Shown piece by piece: positions 27,493-36,635 of a stretch of 64,000 nucleotides of DNA. The position numbers and the translations under genes are program-made. Numbering within the stretch: position 1 is the stretch's first letter; each line of letters starts with the position of its first letter. The notes beneath the pieces are model-generated. The model searched no databases, was not told where the DNA came from, and saw nothing but the letters and a program-made list of their open reading frames with translations. Origin of the DNA: Pseudomonas sp. N040. Lineage in GTDB: Bacteria; Pseudomonadota; Gammaproteobacteria; Pseudomonadales; Pseudomonadaceae. Location: contig NZ_JADOBE010000004.1 in the NCBI RefSeq assembly GCF_015637705.1, positions 186,001 through 250,000 of the forward strand, read 5' to 3'.

Positions 27493-28983
27493 ATGCAACG
27501 CACCTTCCGGTTTATCGCCCTCGGGCTGCTGCTCCTGCTGGCGCTCCTCGTCGGCCGCACGCTGCTGCCGGCACCCCTGCTGAGCAGCAGCACCCCGGCC
27601 CTGCCGGCCGGGATCGATGCGCACAGGGTCGCCAGGCATCTGGGCGAGGCCGTGCGCTTCAAGACCATTGCCCATCAGCCCGGGGTGGCCAAGGAACAGC
27701 AGGCCGCCAGCCGCGCCGCCTTCACGCAGATGCAGGAGTGGCTGCTGCGCACCTACCCGCTGCTGGCGGCCAACAGCCGGCTGGAAGTGTTCGACAATGG
27801 CAGCCTGTTGTTCACCTGGCCCGGCAGCAACCCGCAACTGCATCCGGTGCTGCTGATGGCGCACATGGATGTGGTGCCGGTGGCTCCCGGAGAGGACGCC
27901 AAGTGGCAGTACCCGCCGTTCTCCGGCGAGCTGGCGCAAGGCTTTGTCTGGGGCCGCGGCACCATCGACACCAAGGGCTCGCTGGTCGCCATGCTCGAGG
28001 CGGCGGAGACCCTGCTCGGCCAGGGCTTCAAGCCCGAGCGCAGCGTGTTGTTCAGTTTTGGCGCCGATGAAGAGATCGGTGGCTATCACGGCAACCGGCT
28101 GATCGCCAAACACCTGCAGCAGCAGGGCATCCAGCTGGAATGGGTGTCCGACGAAGGCGGTGCCGTCACCCACGGCATGGTTCCCGGGGTGCGCGCCAAC
28201 GTGGCGATGGTCGGCATCGCCGAAAAAGGCTCGGTCACCCTGAAAGTGCAGTCAGCTGCCATCGGTGGCCACTCGTCGATGCCGCAGGCCTTCGATGAAA
28301 CCGCCATCGGCCGCCTGAGCCTGGCCTTGCAGCAGATCGGCCAGGCGCCGTTCGAAAGCCATCTGGAAGGACCAACCGAAGCCTTCCTCGACAGCATCGC
28401 CCCGGCGCAGGACTTTGTCCCGCGCCTGGCGCTGGCCAACCGCTGGCTGTTCGGCCCGCTGATCATGCGCCTGCTCGAAGGCACGCCCGCCGGCTCGGCG
28501 CAACTGCGCACGGTGATCGCGCCAACCATCATCACTGGCGGCAACAAGGAGAATGTCCTGCCGCCGGATGCGCGTGCCATCGTCAACTTCCGCATTCATC
28601 CGGCCGACAGCATTGACAGCGTACAGGCGCACGTCGAGGCGGCAGTCAAGGATCCGCAGGTGAGCATCCAGCGCATGCCCGGGGCCCGCGCACCTTCAGC
28701 GGTTTCCGCCGTGGACGACGCCGCGTACCAGTACCTCAGCCAGACCATCCGCGACAGCTTCGGCGACACCCTGGTGGCGCCCAACCTGACCCTCGGCGGC
28801 ACCGACTCCCGCTACTTCCTGCCGCTCACGCAGAATGTCTTCCGCTTCGCACCGATTCGCATGACCCCGGAAGACGCCCAGCGCTTTCACGGCCTCAACG
28901 AGCGGATTGCCATCGAGGATCTCGGCACCGCCGCGGCCTTCTATTACCGCCTGCTCGGCCAGCTGCCGGGGCAGGGCGACTAG
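27493..28983 (+). CDS. M20-family zinc peptidase (carboxypeptidase PM20D1-like)
   Basis: 496 residues with an N-terminal membrane/signal segment (about 7-25). Zinc and catalytic motifs are LLMAHMDVVPVAPG, GRGTIDTKGSLVA, FGADEEIGGYHGN and GGTDSRYFLP, all intact. M20 enzymes of this longer type hydrolyse or condense N-acyl amino acids or peptides in the periplasm. It starts 25 bases after hacB on the same strand; both enzymes act on N-acyl bonds, which suggests a shared substrate class. Confidence 0.85.
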   Translation: MQRTFRFIALGLLLLLALLVGRTLLPAPLLSSSTPALPAGIDAHRVARHLGEAVRFKTIAHQPGVAKEQQAASRAAFTQMQEWLLRTYPLLAANSRLEVFDNGSLLFTWPGSNPQLHPVLLMAHMDVVPVAPGEDAKWQYPPFSGELAQGFVWGRGTIDTKGSLVAMLEAAETLLGQGFKPERSVLFSFGADEEIGGYHGNRLIAKHLQQQGIQLEWVSDEGGAVTHGMVPGVRANVAMVGIAEKGSVTLKVQSAAIGGHSSMPQAFDETAIGRLSLALQQIGQAPFESHLEGPTEAFLDSIAPAQDFVPRLALANRWLFGPLIMRLLEGTPAGSAQLRTVIAPTIITGGNKENVLPPDARAIVNFRIHPADSIDSVQAHVEAAVKDPQVSIQRMPGARAPSAVSAVDDAAYQYLSQTIRDSFGDTLVAPNLTLGGTDSRYFLPLTQNVFRFAPIRMTPEDAQRFHGLNERIAIEDLGTAAAFYYRLLGQLPGQGD

Positions 28984-29028
28984 TCGGGCAGGTGCCGGCA
29001 ACGAATGACTGGCGGCGCCGAACGCTGG

Positions 29029-29499
29029 CTAGAACAGCGGCTCGTCATCGCGAATCAGCACGCACAGCCGGCCCGCCTCGTCTTCGCTGCAGTCATGCAC
29101 GAAGAACATCTCGACCTGCCCTGCGGCCGTCATCACCGCGACATAGTCACCGACCTCCGCGGTGAAGAACGCCGCCGTGGAGACCGCGGCCACGCACTCG
29201 ATGTAAGCGCAGCTGAACAGCCCGGGATCGTCGTCGCCAAAGTATTCCGCACACGCTGCCGCGCCCCATGCGGCAGGCGCCCGGAAGGCGCCGGCAAAGC
29301 GAATCCGGGCATCGCCCAGGTCCTCTTCCTCGGCATCCGCATCCTCCTCGTCGGCGCGGTACAGGGTGCAGTCGAGTGCCTGCGGATCCTCGAGGATGGC
29401 GCGCCGGGCCGCCATCCGCCGCTGCGGATCAAGCCCGGCCGCCGCACACCTGTGCACCCAGCGCGGCTCAACCGGACCGGCCTCATCAGCTTGTTTCAT
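29029..29499 (-). CDS. hypothetical acidic protein
   Basis: 156 residues, rich in Asp/Glu and Ala, with an acidic stretch ADEEDADAEEEDLGD in the middle and a C-terminal segment VGDYVAVMTAAGQVEMFFVHD. No signal or membrane segment. GGAGG at ideal distance supports ATG 29499. Convergent with the M20 gene and separated from potI by the operon terminator. I do not recognise a family. Confidence 0.6.
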   Translation of the reverse strand: MKQADEAGPVEPRWVHRCAAAGLDPQRRMAARRAILEDPQALDCTLYRADEEDADAEEEDLGDARIRFAGAFRAPAAWGAAACAEYFGDDDPGLFSCAYIECVAAVSTAAFFTAEVGDYVAVMTAAGQVEMFFVHDCSEDEAGRLCVLIRDDEPLF

Positions 29500-29537
29500 T
29501 GCAGCCTCCGTTACACCGGGAAATTCACCTGAAAAAC

Positions 29538-29563
29538 AAAAGGGCCACATCCGTGGCCCTTTT
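29538..29563 (-). terminator. intrinsic terminator of the potFGHI operon
   Basis: An 11-base-pair perfect stem (AAAAGGGCCAC / GTGGCCCTTTT) with loop of four; on the minus strand it is followed by TTTTGTTTTTC. It lies 24 bases past the potI stop. Confidence 0.93.
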
Positions 29564-29586
29564 ATCGGCAGTGCAGGTTAGCAGTC

Positions 29587-30465
29587 TCAGGACGCCGAAG
29601 CACCCTTCCAGCTGGAACCCGAGGCTTCATCCGCCATGGCCTCCATGGCCTGCTGGATGGCCCGCTTGCGGCGTTGCTCGGCGCGCCGGCCGAAGTACCA
29701 GGCAACAAAGGTAGCCAGGGACACCGACAGCAGGATCAGGCTGGCCACCGCGTTGATTTCCGGCTTGACCCCCAGCCGCACGGCCGAGAAGACTTCCATC
29801 GGCAGCGTGGTGGAGCCAGGCCCCGAGACGAAGCTGGCGAGTACCAGGTCATCCAGCGACAGGGCAAACGACATCATGCCACCGGCCGCCAGCGACGGCG
29901 CAATCATCGGGATGGTGATCAGGAAGAACACCTTCCACGGCCGCGCGCCCAGGTCCATCGCCGCTTCTTCAATGGACAAGTCCAGCTCGCGCAAGCGTGA
30001 GGACACCACTACGGCCACATAAGCCGAGCAGAAGGTCGTGTGGGCGATCCAGATGGTGACGATGCCACGCTGCGCCGGCCAGCCGATCAATTGCGCCATG
30101 GCCACGAACAGCAGCAGCAGCGACAGGCCGGTGATCACCTCGGGCATCACCAGCGGCGCGGTGACCATGCCGCCAAACAGCGTACGGCCCTTGAAGTTGG
30201 CGATACGGGTCAGGACGAACGCGGCAATGGTGCCGAGGATCACTGCCGAGATCGCCGTGTAGCAGGCAATCTCCAGCGAGCGCATCACCGAGCCCATCAG
30301 CTGGCTGTTGTCCAGCAGGCCGGCATACCACTTGAACGACCAGCCGCCCCACACCGTTACCAGCTTGGACGCGTTGAACGAGTAGATCACCAGGATCAGC
30401 ATGGGCAGGTAGATAAACGTCAGGCCGGCCCACAGCATGAAGTTCGAGAGACTGAAGCGCTTCAT
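29587..30465 (-). CDS. potI: putrescine ABC transporter permease PotI (SpuH)
   Basis: 292 residues, six predicted membrane helices, with the permease-ATPase contact loop SIEEAAMDLGARPWKVFF (EAA motif) near residue 180. It forms the inner-membrane channel of the polyamine importer with PotH. ATG overlaps the potH stop by four bases. Last gene of the potG-potH-potI cluster. Confidence 0.95.
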   Translation of the reverse strand: MKRFSLSNFMLWAGLTFIYLPMLILVIYSFNASKLVTVWGGWSFKWYAGLLDNSQLMGSVMRSLEIACYTAISAVILGTIAAFVLTRIANFKGRTLFGGMVTAPLVMPEVITGLSLLLLFVAMAQLIGWPAQRGIVTIWIAHTTFCSAYVAVVVSSRLRELDLSIEEAAMDLGARPWKVFFLITIPMIAPSLAAGGMMSFALSLDDLVLASFVSGPGSTTLPMEVFSAVRLGVKPEINAVASLILLSVSLATFVAWYFGRRAEQRRKRAIQQAMEAMADEASGSSWKGASAS

Positions 30466-31370
30466 ATCTTGCCCTCCAGTTCCTTGGCTTGAATGCGGTT
30501 GAACAGAATGATCGGCACCATCAGGATCAGCAGCATGACCACCGCCAGCGCCGAGGCCACCGGCCAGTCACGGTTGTTGAAGAACTCCTGCCACAACACC
30601 TTGCCGATCATCAGGGTTTCCGGACCACCGAGCAGTTCCGGAATGACGAACTCCCCAACCGCCGGAATGAATACCAGCATGCAGCCGGCGATGATGCCGT
30701 TCTTCGACAGCGGCACGGTGATCTTCCAGAAGCTGTTGATCGTGCTGGAGCCGAGGTCGGCAGCAGCTTCCAGCAGGCTCTGGTCGTGCTTGACCAGGTT
30801 GGCGAACAGCGGCAGCACCATGAACGGCAGGTAGGAATAGACAATCCCGATATATACCGCCAGGTTGGTGTTCAGCAGCTGGATCGGCTCACTGGTGATG
30901 CCGATGCCCATCAGCAGGCTGTTGATCAGGCCGTTGTTGCTGAGAATGCCCATCCAGGCGTAGACGCGAATCAGGATCGCAGTCCAGGTCGGCATCATGA
31001 TCAGCAGCAGGAACACGGTCTGCGCTTCCTTGCTGGCGCGGGCAATGGCATAGGCCATCGGATAACCGATCAGCAGGCACAGCAGGGTGCTGATGAAGGC
31101 CATCTTCAGCGAACCGAGGTAAGCCGAAATGTACAGCGCATCGTCGGCCAGCATGAAGTAGTTGCCGAGGTTCAGGATTACCTGAAACTGCTGGTCAACA
31201 TAGCTGGTGATCTCGGTGTAGGGCGGAATGGCCACATCCGCCTCGGCGAAGCTGATCTTCAGGACGATGGCAAATGGCAGCACGAAGAACACGAAGAGCC
31301 AGACGAATGGCACCCCGATGACAAAGTGCCGGCCCCGCGGATAGAGGGTCTTGAGCTTTGGCATATTCAT
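30462..31370 (-). CDS. potH: putrescine ABC transporter permease PotH (SpuG)
   Basis: 302 residues, six membrane helices and an EAA loop (LLEAAADLGSSTINSFW). MNMPKLKTL is taken as the start because its ATG overlaps the potG stop by four bases (ATGA), matching the tight coupling used between potH and potI. Partner of PotI in the membrane. Confidence 0.95.
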   Translation of the reverse strand: MNMPKLKTLYPRGRHFVIGVPFVWLFVFFVLPFAIVLKISFAEADVAIPPYTEITSYVDQQFQVILNLGNYFMLADDALYISAYLGSLKMAFISTLLCLLIGYPMAYAIARASKEAQTVFLLLIMMPTWTAILIRVYAWMGILSNNGLINSLLMGIGITSEPIQLLNTNLAVYIGIVYSYLPFMVLPLFANLVKHDQSLLEAAADLGSSTINSFWKITVPLSKNGIIAGCMLVFIPAVGEFVIPELLGGPETLMIGKVLWQEFFNNRDWPVASALAVVMLLILMVPIILFNRIQAKELEGKI

Positions 31371-32512
31371 GAGCGCAGTACCACGCCGCTGTCCTGTTCC
31401 CAGTACACGAACACGTCGTCTTCCCAAGTCGGACGAGTGCCCAGCCGCGTCGAGTTGGCCATGAACGACTGGACGATCATGCCGCTTGGCAACTGGATGT
31501 AGAACACCGAGTGACCGCCAAGATAGGCGATGTCATGCACCTTGCCGCGCGCCCAGTTGTAGTCGTCGCCGGGCTGCTCGGTGGTCACCAGCAACTTCTC
31601 AGGGCGCAACGCATAGCCGACATGCTTGTCTTCCACGGAGGTGGTGATGCCGTGGTTCACATAGATGTTGCGCTCCAGCTGCGGACAGGCGATGACCGCG
31701 TGGTCCTGCTGGTCGTCGATCACCTCACCCTCGAACAGGTTGACGGTGCCGATGAACTCGCAGACCTGGCGACTGATCGGGGTCTCGTAGATGTCGACCG
31801 GGCTGCCGATCTGCTCGATGCAGCCCATGTGCATGATGGCGATGCGCTGGGCCATGGTCATGGCCTCTTCCTGGTCGTGGGTCACCATCACGCAGGTCAC
31901 GCCAACCCGCTCGATGATCTGCACCAGTTCCAGCTGCATCTGCGAACGCAGCTTCTTGTCCAGCGCACCCATCGGCTCGTCGAGCAGCAACAGCTTCGGC
32001 CGCTTGGCCAGCGAACGCGCCAGGGCCACGCGCTGACGCTGGCCGCCGGACAGCTGGTGCGGCTTGCGCTTGGCAAACTGGGTCATGTGCACCAGCTTGA
32101 GCATCTCGGCCACGCGCTCATCGATCTCCTGCTTGGGCAGCTTGTCCTGCTGCAGGCCGAAGGCGATGTTCTGCGCCACCGTCATGTGCGGGAACAGGGC
32201 ATAGGACTGGAACATCATGTTGATCGGCCGCTCGTAGGGCGGCATATCGGTGATGTCCTGGCCATCCAGGAAGATGCGTCCCTCGGTCGGCTTTTCAAAA
32301 CCGGCGAGCATGCGCAGCAAGGTTGATTTTCCCGAACCGGAACCGCCGAGCAGGGCAAAGATCTCGCCCTTGTTGATCGTCAGGGATACCGCATCCACTG
32401 CCGCCGTCTCGTCGAATTTCTTGGTCACCCGGTCGATCTTGACCAACACCTCTTTAGCAGGCTGCTGGCTGCCGGTGAGGGCTTTTTTTTGTGCACCGGA
32501 GGCTATTGCCAT
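31367..32512 (-). CDS. potG: putrescine ABC transporter ATPase PotG (SpuF)
   Basis: 381 residues. Walker A GGSGSGKSTLLRML, signature LSGGQRQRVALARSL, Walker B LLLLDEPMGALD, switch histidine in VMVTHDQEEAM; the C-terminal TOBE-type domain follows from about residue 260. It powers putrescine import by PotF-PotH-PotI. A 494-base spacer separates it from potF, unlike the tight coupling to potH. Confidence 0.96.
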   Translation of the reverse strand: MAIASGAQKKALTGSQQPAKEVLVKIDRVTKKFDETAAVDAVSLTINKGEIFALLGGSGSGKSTLLRMLAGFEKPTEGRIFLDGQDITDMPPYERPINMMFQSYALFPHMTVAQNIAFGLQQDKLPKQEIDERVAEMLKLVHMTQFAKRKPHQLSGGQRQRVALARSLAKRPKLLLLDEPMGALDKKLRSQMQLELVQIIERVGVTCVMVTHDQEEAMTMAQRIAIMHMGCIEQIGSPVDIYETPISRQVCEFIGTVNLFEGEVIDDQQDHAVIACPQLERNIYVNHGITTSVEDKHVGYALRPEKLLVTTEQPGDDYNWARGKVHDIAYLGGHSVFYIQLPSGMIVQSFMANSTRLGTRPTWEDDVFVYWEQDSGVVLRS

Positions 32513-32533
32513 TTACCACAACTCCACGCTTGG

Positions 32534-32558
32534 AGGCCTGACCACGGTGGTCAGGCCT
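32534..32558. promoter_or_regulatory. perfect palindrome upstream of potG
   Basis: AGGCCTGACCAC, one central G, GTGGTCAGGCCT: 12-base arms without mismatch, 22 bases before the potG ATG. It may be an operator (core TGACCA-N3-TGGTCA) or an RNA hairpin that affects potG translation. Confidence 0.5.
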
Positions 32559-32965
32559 GTTTGAATTAATGTCCATCCTGGTTCCCGGATCAGTGCCTGC
32601 CATTTGCCGCAGAGCCCTGCTCGGCAGCCGGCGCATGTCGAGCGCCTGACATATCCCGACCTTGATCGGCTTCCTGCGGAAGTGGCCGGTCGGGACGACA
32701 CGTCACCAGCAGAAATCTCCCAGCCTCTTGCTGGAAGCGAAAGCCACGCCCATCGGCCTGGCCTGGTTGAAATCCGTATGGGTGGTTTGACCATTGTCAG
32801 GCCGGCGGCATGCGCCATTGACCCGACCCGAGCGAGCCCCGCAGACAATGCCGGATGCGGGATGCTGCTACAGGGAAAACCTATCCCGCTGTTCTCTTTA
32901 ACCATTCACAGCAGCGCCACCTGGCGGCGCTACGCAAACTGCTCGTGCCGCCCAAACTCATTTCG

Positions 32966-32999
32966 AACCCTCCGGCCAGGCGGCGCTGGCTGGAGGGTT
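32966..32999 (-). terminator. stem-loop after potF, probable attenuator
   Basis: AACCCTCCGGCCAG pairs with CTGGCTGGAGGGTT (one G-T wobble among 14 pairs), loop GCGGCG, starting eight bases past the potF stop. No T-run follows on the minus strand, so it is more likely to protect the potF transcript 3' end or reduce read-through into potGHI than to be a full terminator. Confidence 0.6.
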
Positions 33000-33006
33000 G
33001 CGGTGC

Positions 33007-34101
33007 TTACTGGCCCGACTTCAACTTGGTCCAGCTGCGGGTCATCGCGCGCTGCACTTTTGGTGAGAGCTCACCGAAGGTGTAGAGCTTCTTCATGGTT
33101 TCCGGACTTGGGTAGATCGCCGGATTGTTGCGTACCTCTTCCGAAACCAGCGGCGTCGAGGCGGCGTTGCCGTTCGGGTAAGCCACATAGTCGCTGATCG
33201 GGGCAATCACTTCCGGGGTCAGGATGTAATTCAGGTAGGCCAGGGCACTCTCGGTATTCTTCGAGTCAGCCGGCACCGCCATCATGTCGAAGAAGGCTGC
33301 TGCACCTTCTTTCGGAATCACGTAAGCCACATTCACGCCATTCTTGGCTTCTTCGGCACGCGACTTGGCCTGGAAGATATCGCCGGACCAGCCCACGGCC
33401 ACGCAGATGTCGCCATTGGCCAGGTCGGAGATGTATTTGGACGAATGGAAATAGGTGATGCTCGGACGAATCTTCATCAGCAGCGCTTCAGCCTTGGCGA
33501 TGTCATCCGGGCTGCTCGGATTCGGATTCATGCCCTGGTAGAACAACGCGGCGGCCATGATTTCCTGCGGAGCATCGAGCATCGACACACCACAAGACTT
33601 GAGCTTCTCGATGTTTTCCGGCTTGAAGATCACGTCCCACGAATCAATGCTGTCGACGCCCAGTGCAGCCTTGACCTTGTCCACGTTGTAGCCGATGCCG
33701 GTGGTACCCCACAGGTAGGGGAAGGCGTACTGGTTGCCCGGATCAGCGGTTTCCAGCGATTTCATCAGATCGGGGTTCAGGTTCTTCCAGTTGGGCAGCT
33801 TGGACTTGTCCAGCTTCTGGAACACCCCGGCCTTGATCTGCTTGGCGAGGAACTGGTTGGACGGCACCACCACGTCATAGCCGGAAGCGCCGGACAGCAG
33901 CTTGGCTTCCAGCACTTCATTGCTGTCGAAGACGTCGTAGACCACCTTGATGCCGGTGGCTTTCTCGAAATTGGCATTGGTGTCTTCGGCGATATAGTCG
34001 GACCAGTTGTAGACATGCACCTGCTTGTCTTCAGCCTGGGCGAATCCGGCAATAACGCCAGTGAGGGACAGGGCAATCAGCGTCTTGGAATAATTTTTCA
34101 T
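33007..34101 (-). CDS. potF: putrescine-binding protein PotF (SpuD/SpuE type)
   Basis: 364 residues with signal peptide ending near AQA. It matches E. coli PotF along its whole length, including ligand residues: [12 protein letters not shown] (Ser-Asp), [18 protein letters not shown] (Glu), [10 protein letters not shown] (Trp and Asp), [10 protein letters not shown] (Phe and Asp) and AYPNGN. All PotF pocket positions are conserved, so putrescine binding is expected. Periplasmic partner of PotGHI. The start follows a GGAG; upstream residues in frame lack a signal. Confidence 0.95.
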   Translation of the reverse strand: MKNYSKTLIALSLTGVIAGFAQAEDKQVHVYNWSDYIAEDTNANFEKATGIKVVYDVFDSNEVLEAKLLSGASGYDVVVPSNQFLAKQIKAGVFQKLDKSKLPNWKNLNPDLMKSLETADPGNQYAFPYLWGTTGIGYNVDKVKAALGVDSIDSWDVIFKPENIEKLKSCGVSMLDAPQEIMAAALFYQGMNPNPSSPDDIAKAEALLMKIRPSITYFHSSKYISDLANGDICVAVGWSGDIFQAKSRAEEAKNGVNVAYVIPKEGAAAFFDMMAVPADSKNTESALAYLNYILTPEVIAPISDYVAYPNGNAASTPLVSEEVRNNPAIYPSPETMKKLYTFGELSPKVQRAMTRSWTKLKSGQ

Positions 34102-34435
34102 GCAACCAGCTCCAATCTTGAAGTTAGGAATTACCGGCTTCGGCCGTTGGCCATAGCCTGGGTGATGCTGATAAACAACCACGGTTTCATTACTTGCCTG
34201 GTGGCGTCTCGCCTGCAGCCCCTGCCTGCGGCAAAACCGCAAACAGCCCCGGCTGACCGGTAGAGCAATATCGTCCTGATTGATCGCCAGCATGCTCATA
34301 CTGTCGACCGGCGCCGGCATGATCAAGTCGCCGGCACTACAGCTATCAGGTTAATCCATGCAGGCAAATCAGCCGCCCCAACTCAAAGCAGCAAACATGC
34401 CAACTGCACAGTCCACTTTTTGCGGCATCCGCTGA
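34102..34435. other. 334-base potF upstream region
   Basis: Contains no supported gene. On the minus strand there is a candidate sigma-54 promoter near its far end (34387-34402); otherwise no strong -35/-10 pair is visible. Confidence 0.45.
34387..34402 (-). promoter_or_regulatory. candidate sigma-54 promoter for potF
   Basis: Minus-strand TGGCATG-TTTG-CTGCT has GG and GC spaced by ten bases and fits TGGCACG-N4-TTGCW at most positions. It lies about 285 bases before the potF ATG, so the leader would be long. Polyamine use in pseudomonads depends on NtrC-type activators, which is consistent but not proof. Confidence 0.35.
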
Positions 34436-35794
34436 TCAGACCGAAAGCAGCAGGAACTCGCGCTCCCAGGAACTGATCACTCGCTTGAAGTTCTCGTGCT
34501 CGGCGCGCTTGACGGCGACATAGCCGCGCATGAACTTCTCGCCCAGATACTTTTCGGCTTCCTTGCAGGCTTCCATGCGCTCCAGTGCATGCTCAATGGT
34601 CAGCGGCAGGCGCAGGTTACGCCGCTCATAGCCGCGTCCCTTGACCGGCGCACTCGGATTGAGTCCTTCGACCATGCCCATATAGCCACACAGCAGCGAT
34701 GCGGCAAGCACCAGATAAGGATTGGCATCGGCACCCGGCAGGCGGTTTTCCACGCGCCGATTTTGCGGAGTGGCCTCGGGCACACGTAGCCCCACGGTAC
34801 GGTTCTCTTCGCCCCACTCGACGTTGACCGGAGCCGAAGTGTCCGGCAGGAAGCGGCGGAACGAGTTCACGTTCGGCGCGAACAGCGGCAGCAGCTCGGG
34901 AATGAAACGCTGCAAACCACCGATGTAATGCATGAACAACTGGCTCATGGTGCCGTCGGCATTGGAGAAGATGTTCTTGCCGGTCTTGGCATCCACCACA
35001 CTCTGGTGAATGTGCATGGCACTGCCCGGCTCATCGGTAATCGGCTTGGCCATGAAGGTCACGGCCACATCATGCTTGAGCGCCGCTTCGCGCATGGTGC
35101 GCTTGAACACGGTGATCTGGTCGGCCAGGTGCAACGGGTCACCATGGCGGAAGTTGATTTCCATCTGCGCCGGGCCGTCTTCATGGATCAGCGTATCCAG
35201 ATCCAGCTCCTGCAGCTCGCACCAGTCGTAGACATCCTCGAAGATCGGATCGAATTCGTTGGCGGCATCGATCGAGAAAGACTGGCGACCGACTTCCGGG
35301 CGACCGGAGCGGCCGACCGGCGCATGCAATGGCAAATCCGGGTCGGCGCAACGCTTGGTCAGGTAGAACTCCATTTCCGGCGCGACTATGGCCTTCCAGC
35401 CCTTGTCGGCATACATCTTGAGGATTTTCTTGAGGATATTGCGCGGCGACAGCTCGATCGGGTTGCCCTGCTTGTCGAAGGTGTCGTGAATCACCATGGC
35501 GGTAGGCTCGACGGCCCAGGGCACCAGGAACGCAGCCGACTGGTCGGGACGACAGAACATGTCTATATCAGCCGCATCGAGCAGCTCGTAATGGATCTCG
35601 TCGGCCAGGTAATCGCCGGTGACGGTCTGCAGCAACACGCTTTCGGGAAGGCGCATGCCCTTCTCGTCGATGAACTTGTTGGTCGGCGCGATCTTGCCCC
35701 GCGCAATGCCAGTGAGATCACTGATCATGCATTCGACTTCGGTAATCTTGCGATCTTTCAACCAGGCTGTGAGCTGGTCCAGTGGGATAGTCAT
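34436..35794 (-). CDS. spuB: gamma-glutamylpolyamine synthetase (PuuA/SpuB type)
   Basis: 452 residues of the glutamine-synthetase fold. Motifs: VAPEMEFYLT, DGPAQMEINFRHGD, MAKPITDEPGSAMHIHQS and NRTVGLRVP. In this subfamily ATP drives ligation of glutamate to putrescine or other polyamines, the entry step of the gamma-glutamyl polyamine pathway, rather than ammonia assimilation. It is adjacent to the putrescine importer on the same strand. Companion genes for the later steps (amidotransferase, aminotransferase) are not in the window. Confidence 0.9.
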   Translation of the reverse strand: MTIPLDQLTAWLKDRKITEVECMISDLTGIARGKIAPTNKFIDEKGMRLPESVLLQTVTGDYLADEIHYELLDAADIDMFCRPDQSAAFLVPWAVEPTAMVIHDTFDKQGNPIELSPRNILKKILKMYADKGWKAIVAPEMEFYLTKRCADPDLPLHAPVGRSGRPEVGRQSFSIDAANEFDPIFEDVYDWCELQELDLDTLIHEDGPAQMEINFRHGDPLHLADQITVFKRTMREAALKHDVAVTFMAKPITDEPGSAMHIHQSVVDAKTGKNIFSNADGTMSQLFMHYIGGLQRFIPELLPLFAPNVNSFRRFLPDTSAPVNVEWGEENRTVGLRVPEATPQNRRVENRLPGADANPYLVLAASLLCGYMGMVEGLNPSAPVKGRGYERRNLRLPLTIEHALERMEACKEAEKYLGEKFMRGYVAVKRAEHENFKRVISSWEREFLLLSV

Positions 35795-36635
35795 AGTGAC
35801 CTCAATGTGTAGAGTCCGACCTTGTTTATAGCCGACTCAGTGTTGTTACGCCCACTTCCAGTCTGGCAGGCCAATGATCCGGAAGTTGGCTGGATAAGCG
35901 AGCGCCCGCGCGGCAGCCGGTGCGCACCGCCGCGGGCGACAAGGCGGCAGAGGGGCTGCCCGGCAAGGGAAGGTGCAATCCTGGGCAAGGAGCCTAGCGG
36001 CAGCCGCCAGAAGTCTGGGCGAAGACGCAAAGCGCTCGGCAGCATCAGCGCCTGCTGCTCCAGACGTGCGGCACGAACCCCTGCAGTTCCAGCGCGATGG
36101 CGGGCCTTCGCGCCAGGCTGCTGGGCGCAGACGATTTCACCGTTCAACGACTGGCGCGACATTTAACACCGGGCTTTTTAGCTGTTATTTGGACTTTCCG
36201 GAGCTTAGCGCTGTTCATTTTTTTATACAATAGGGCTGTAAAAAATTAAATACAGCCCGAAAATCCAGCACACCACGAAGCCCCCTCCTCGTCCTTCGCC
36301 ACCCCAGCAACGCGCCAAAATAGGTCGCTGAAGCCCATTTGGGGGCACAGGCAGGGCCCGCAGGACTGCCCGGAGGGTCTGGCCCCGCTAAACATCGCTC
36401 ACGGCAGGTGGTTGAAATTTTAAACATGCCGGCACCCGATCCGGCATACCCCGGCCAACCGTCAGACTGCCAACCCATCCCGAGCACACGTGCTGCCGGC
36501 GCGCGGTTGTCCTTTGCTTGGCCTAGCTGCTACATTCACCTGACCCTGCGCCGATAGGCTAAAACAGCGACCACTGCAGCCACAGTTCTCGCTCGTTTCC
36601 AGATAATAATGCGCAGCACAAGGGGAAATAATCCG
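35795..36635. other. 841-base spacer between spuB and the extra binding proteins
   Basis: The largest gap in the polyamine region. Open frames here lack family resemblance and good ribosome-binding sites. A TATAAA at 35825-35830 (minus strand) could be the spuB -10 box. An AT-rich inverted repeat sits at 36233-36258. For the downstream gene, TTGTCC (36507-36512) and TACATT (36531-36536) with 18-base spacing are a weak promoter candidate. In P. aeruginosa further spu genes occupy this position. Confidence 0.45.
36233..36258. promoter_or_regulatory. inverted repeat GGGCTGTA-N10-TACAGCCC
   Basis: Perfect eight-base arms separated by AAAAATTAAA in the AT-rich part of the gap between spuB and the first PotF paralogue. 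The form suits a dimeric repressor or a weak bidirectional terminator. Confidence 0.4.

Larger units (their letters stand above)
32513..33006. other. 494-base potF-potG spacer with hairpins
   Basis: No coding frame. It holds a long stem-loop next to the potF stop (32966-32999) and a perfect palindrome next to the potG start (32534-32558), annotated separately. A weaker related motif, TGACCATTGTCA, occurs at 32788-32799. Such a spacer is compatible with differential expression of the binding protein and the membrane complex. Confidence 0.6.

Noticed and set aside
35791..36162. Minus-strand 123-codon frame upstream of spuB
   Set aside because: No ribosome-binding site, no family resemblance, Arg/Leu-rich composition. 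Kept as non-coding, though a small unknown gene cannot be fully excluded.
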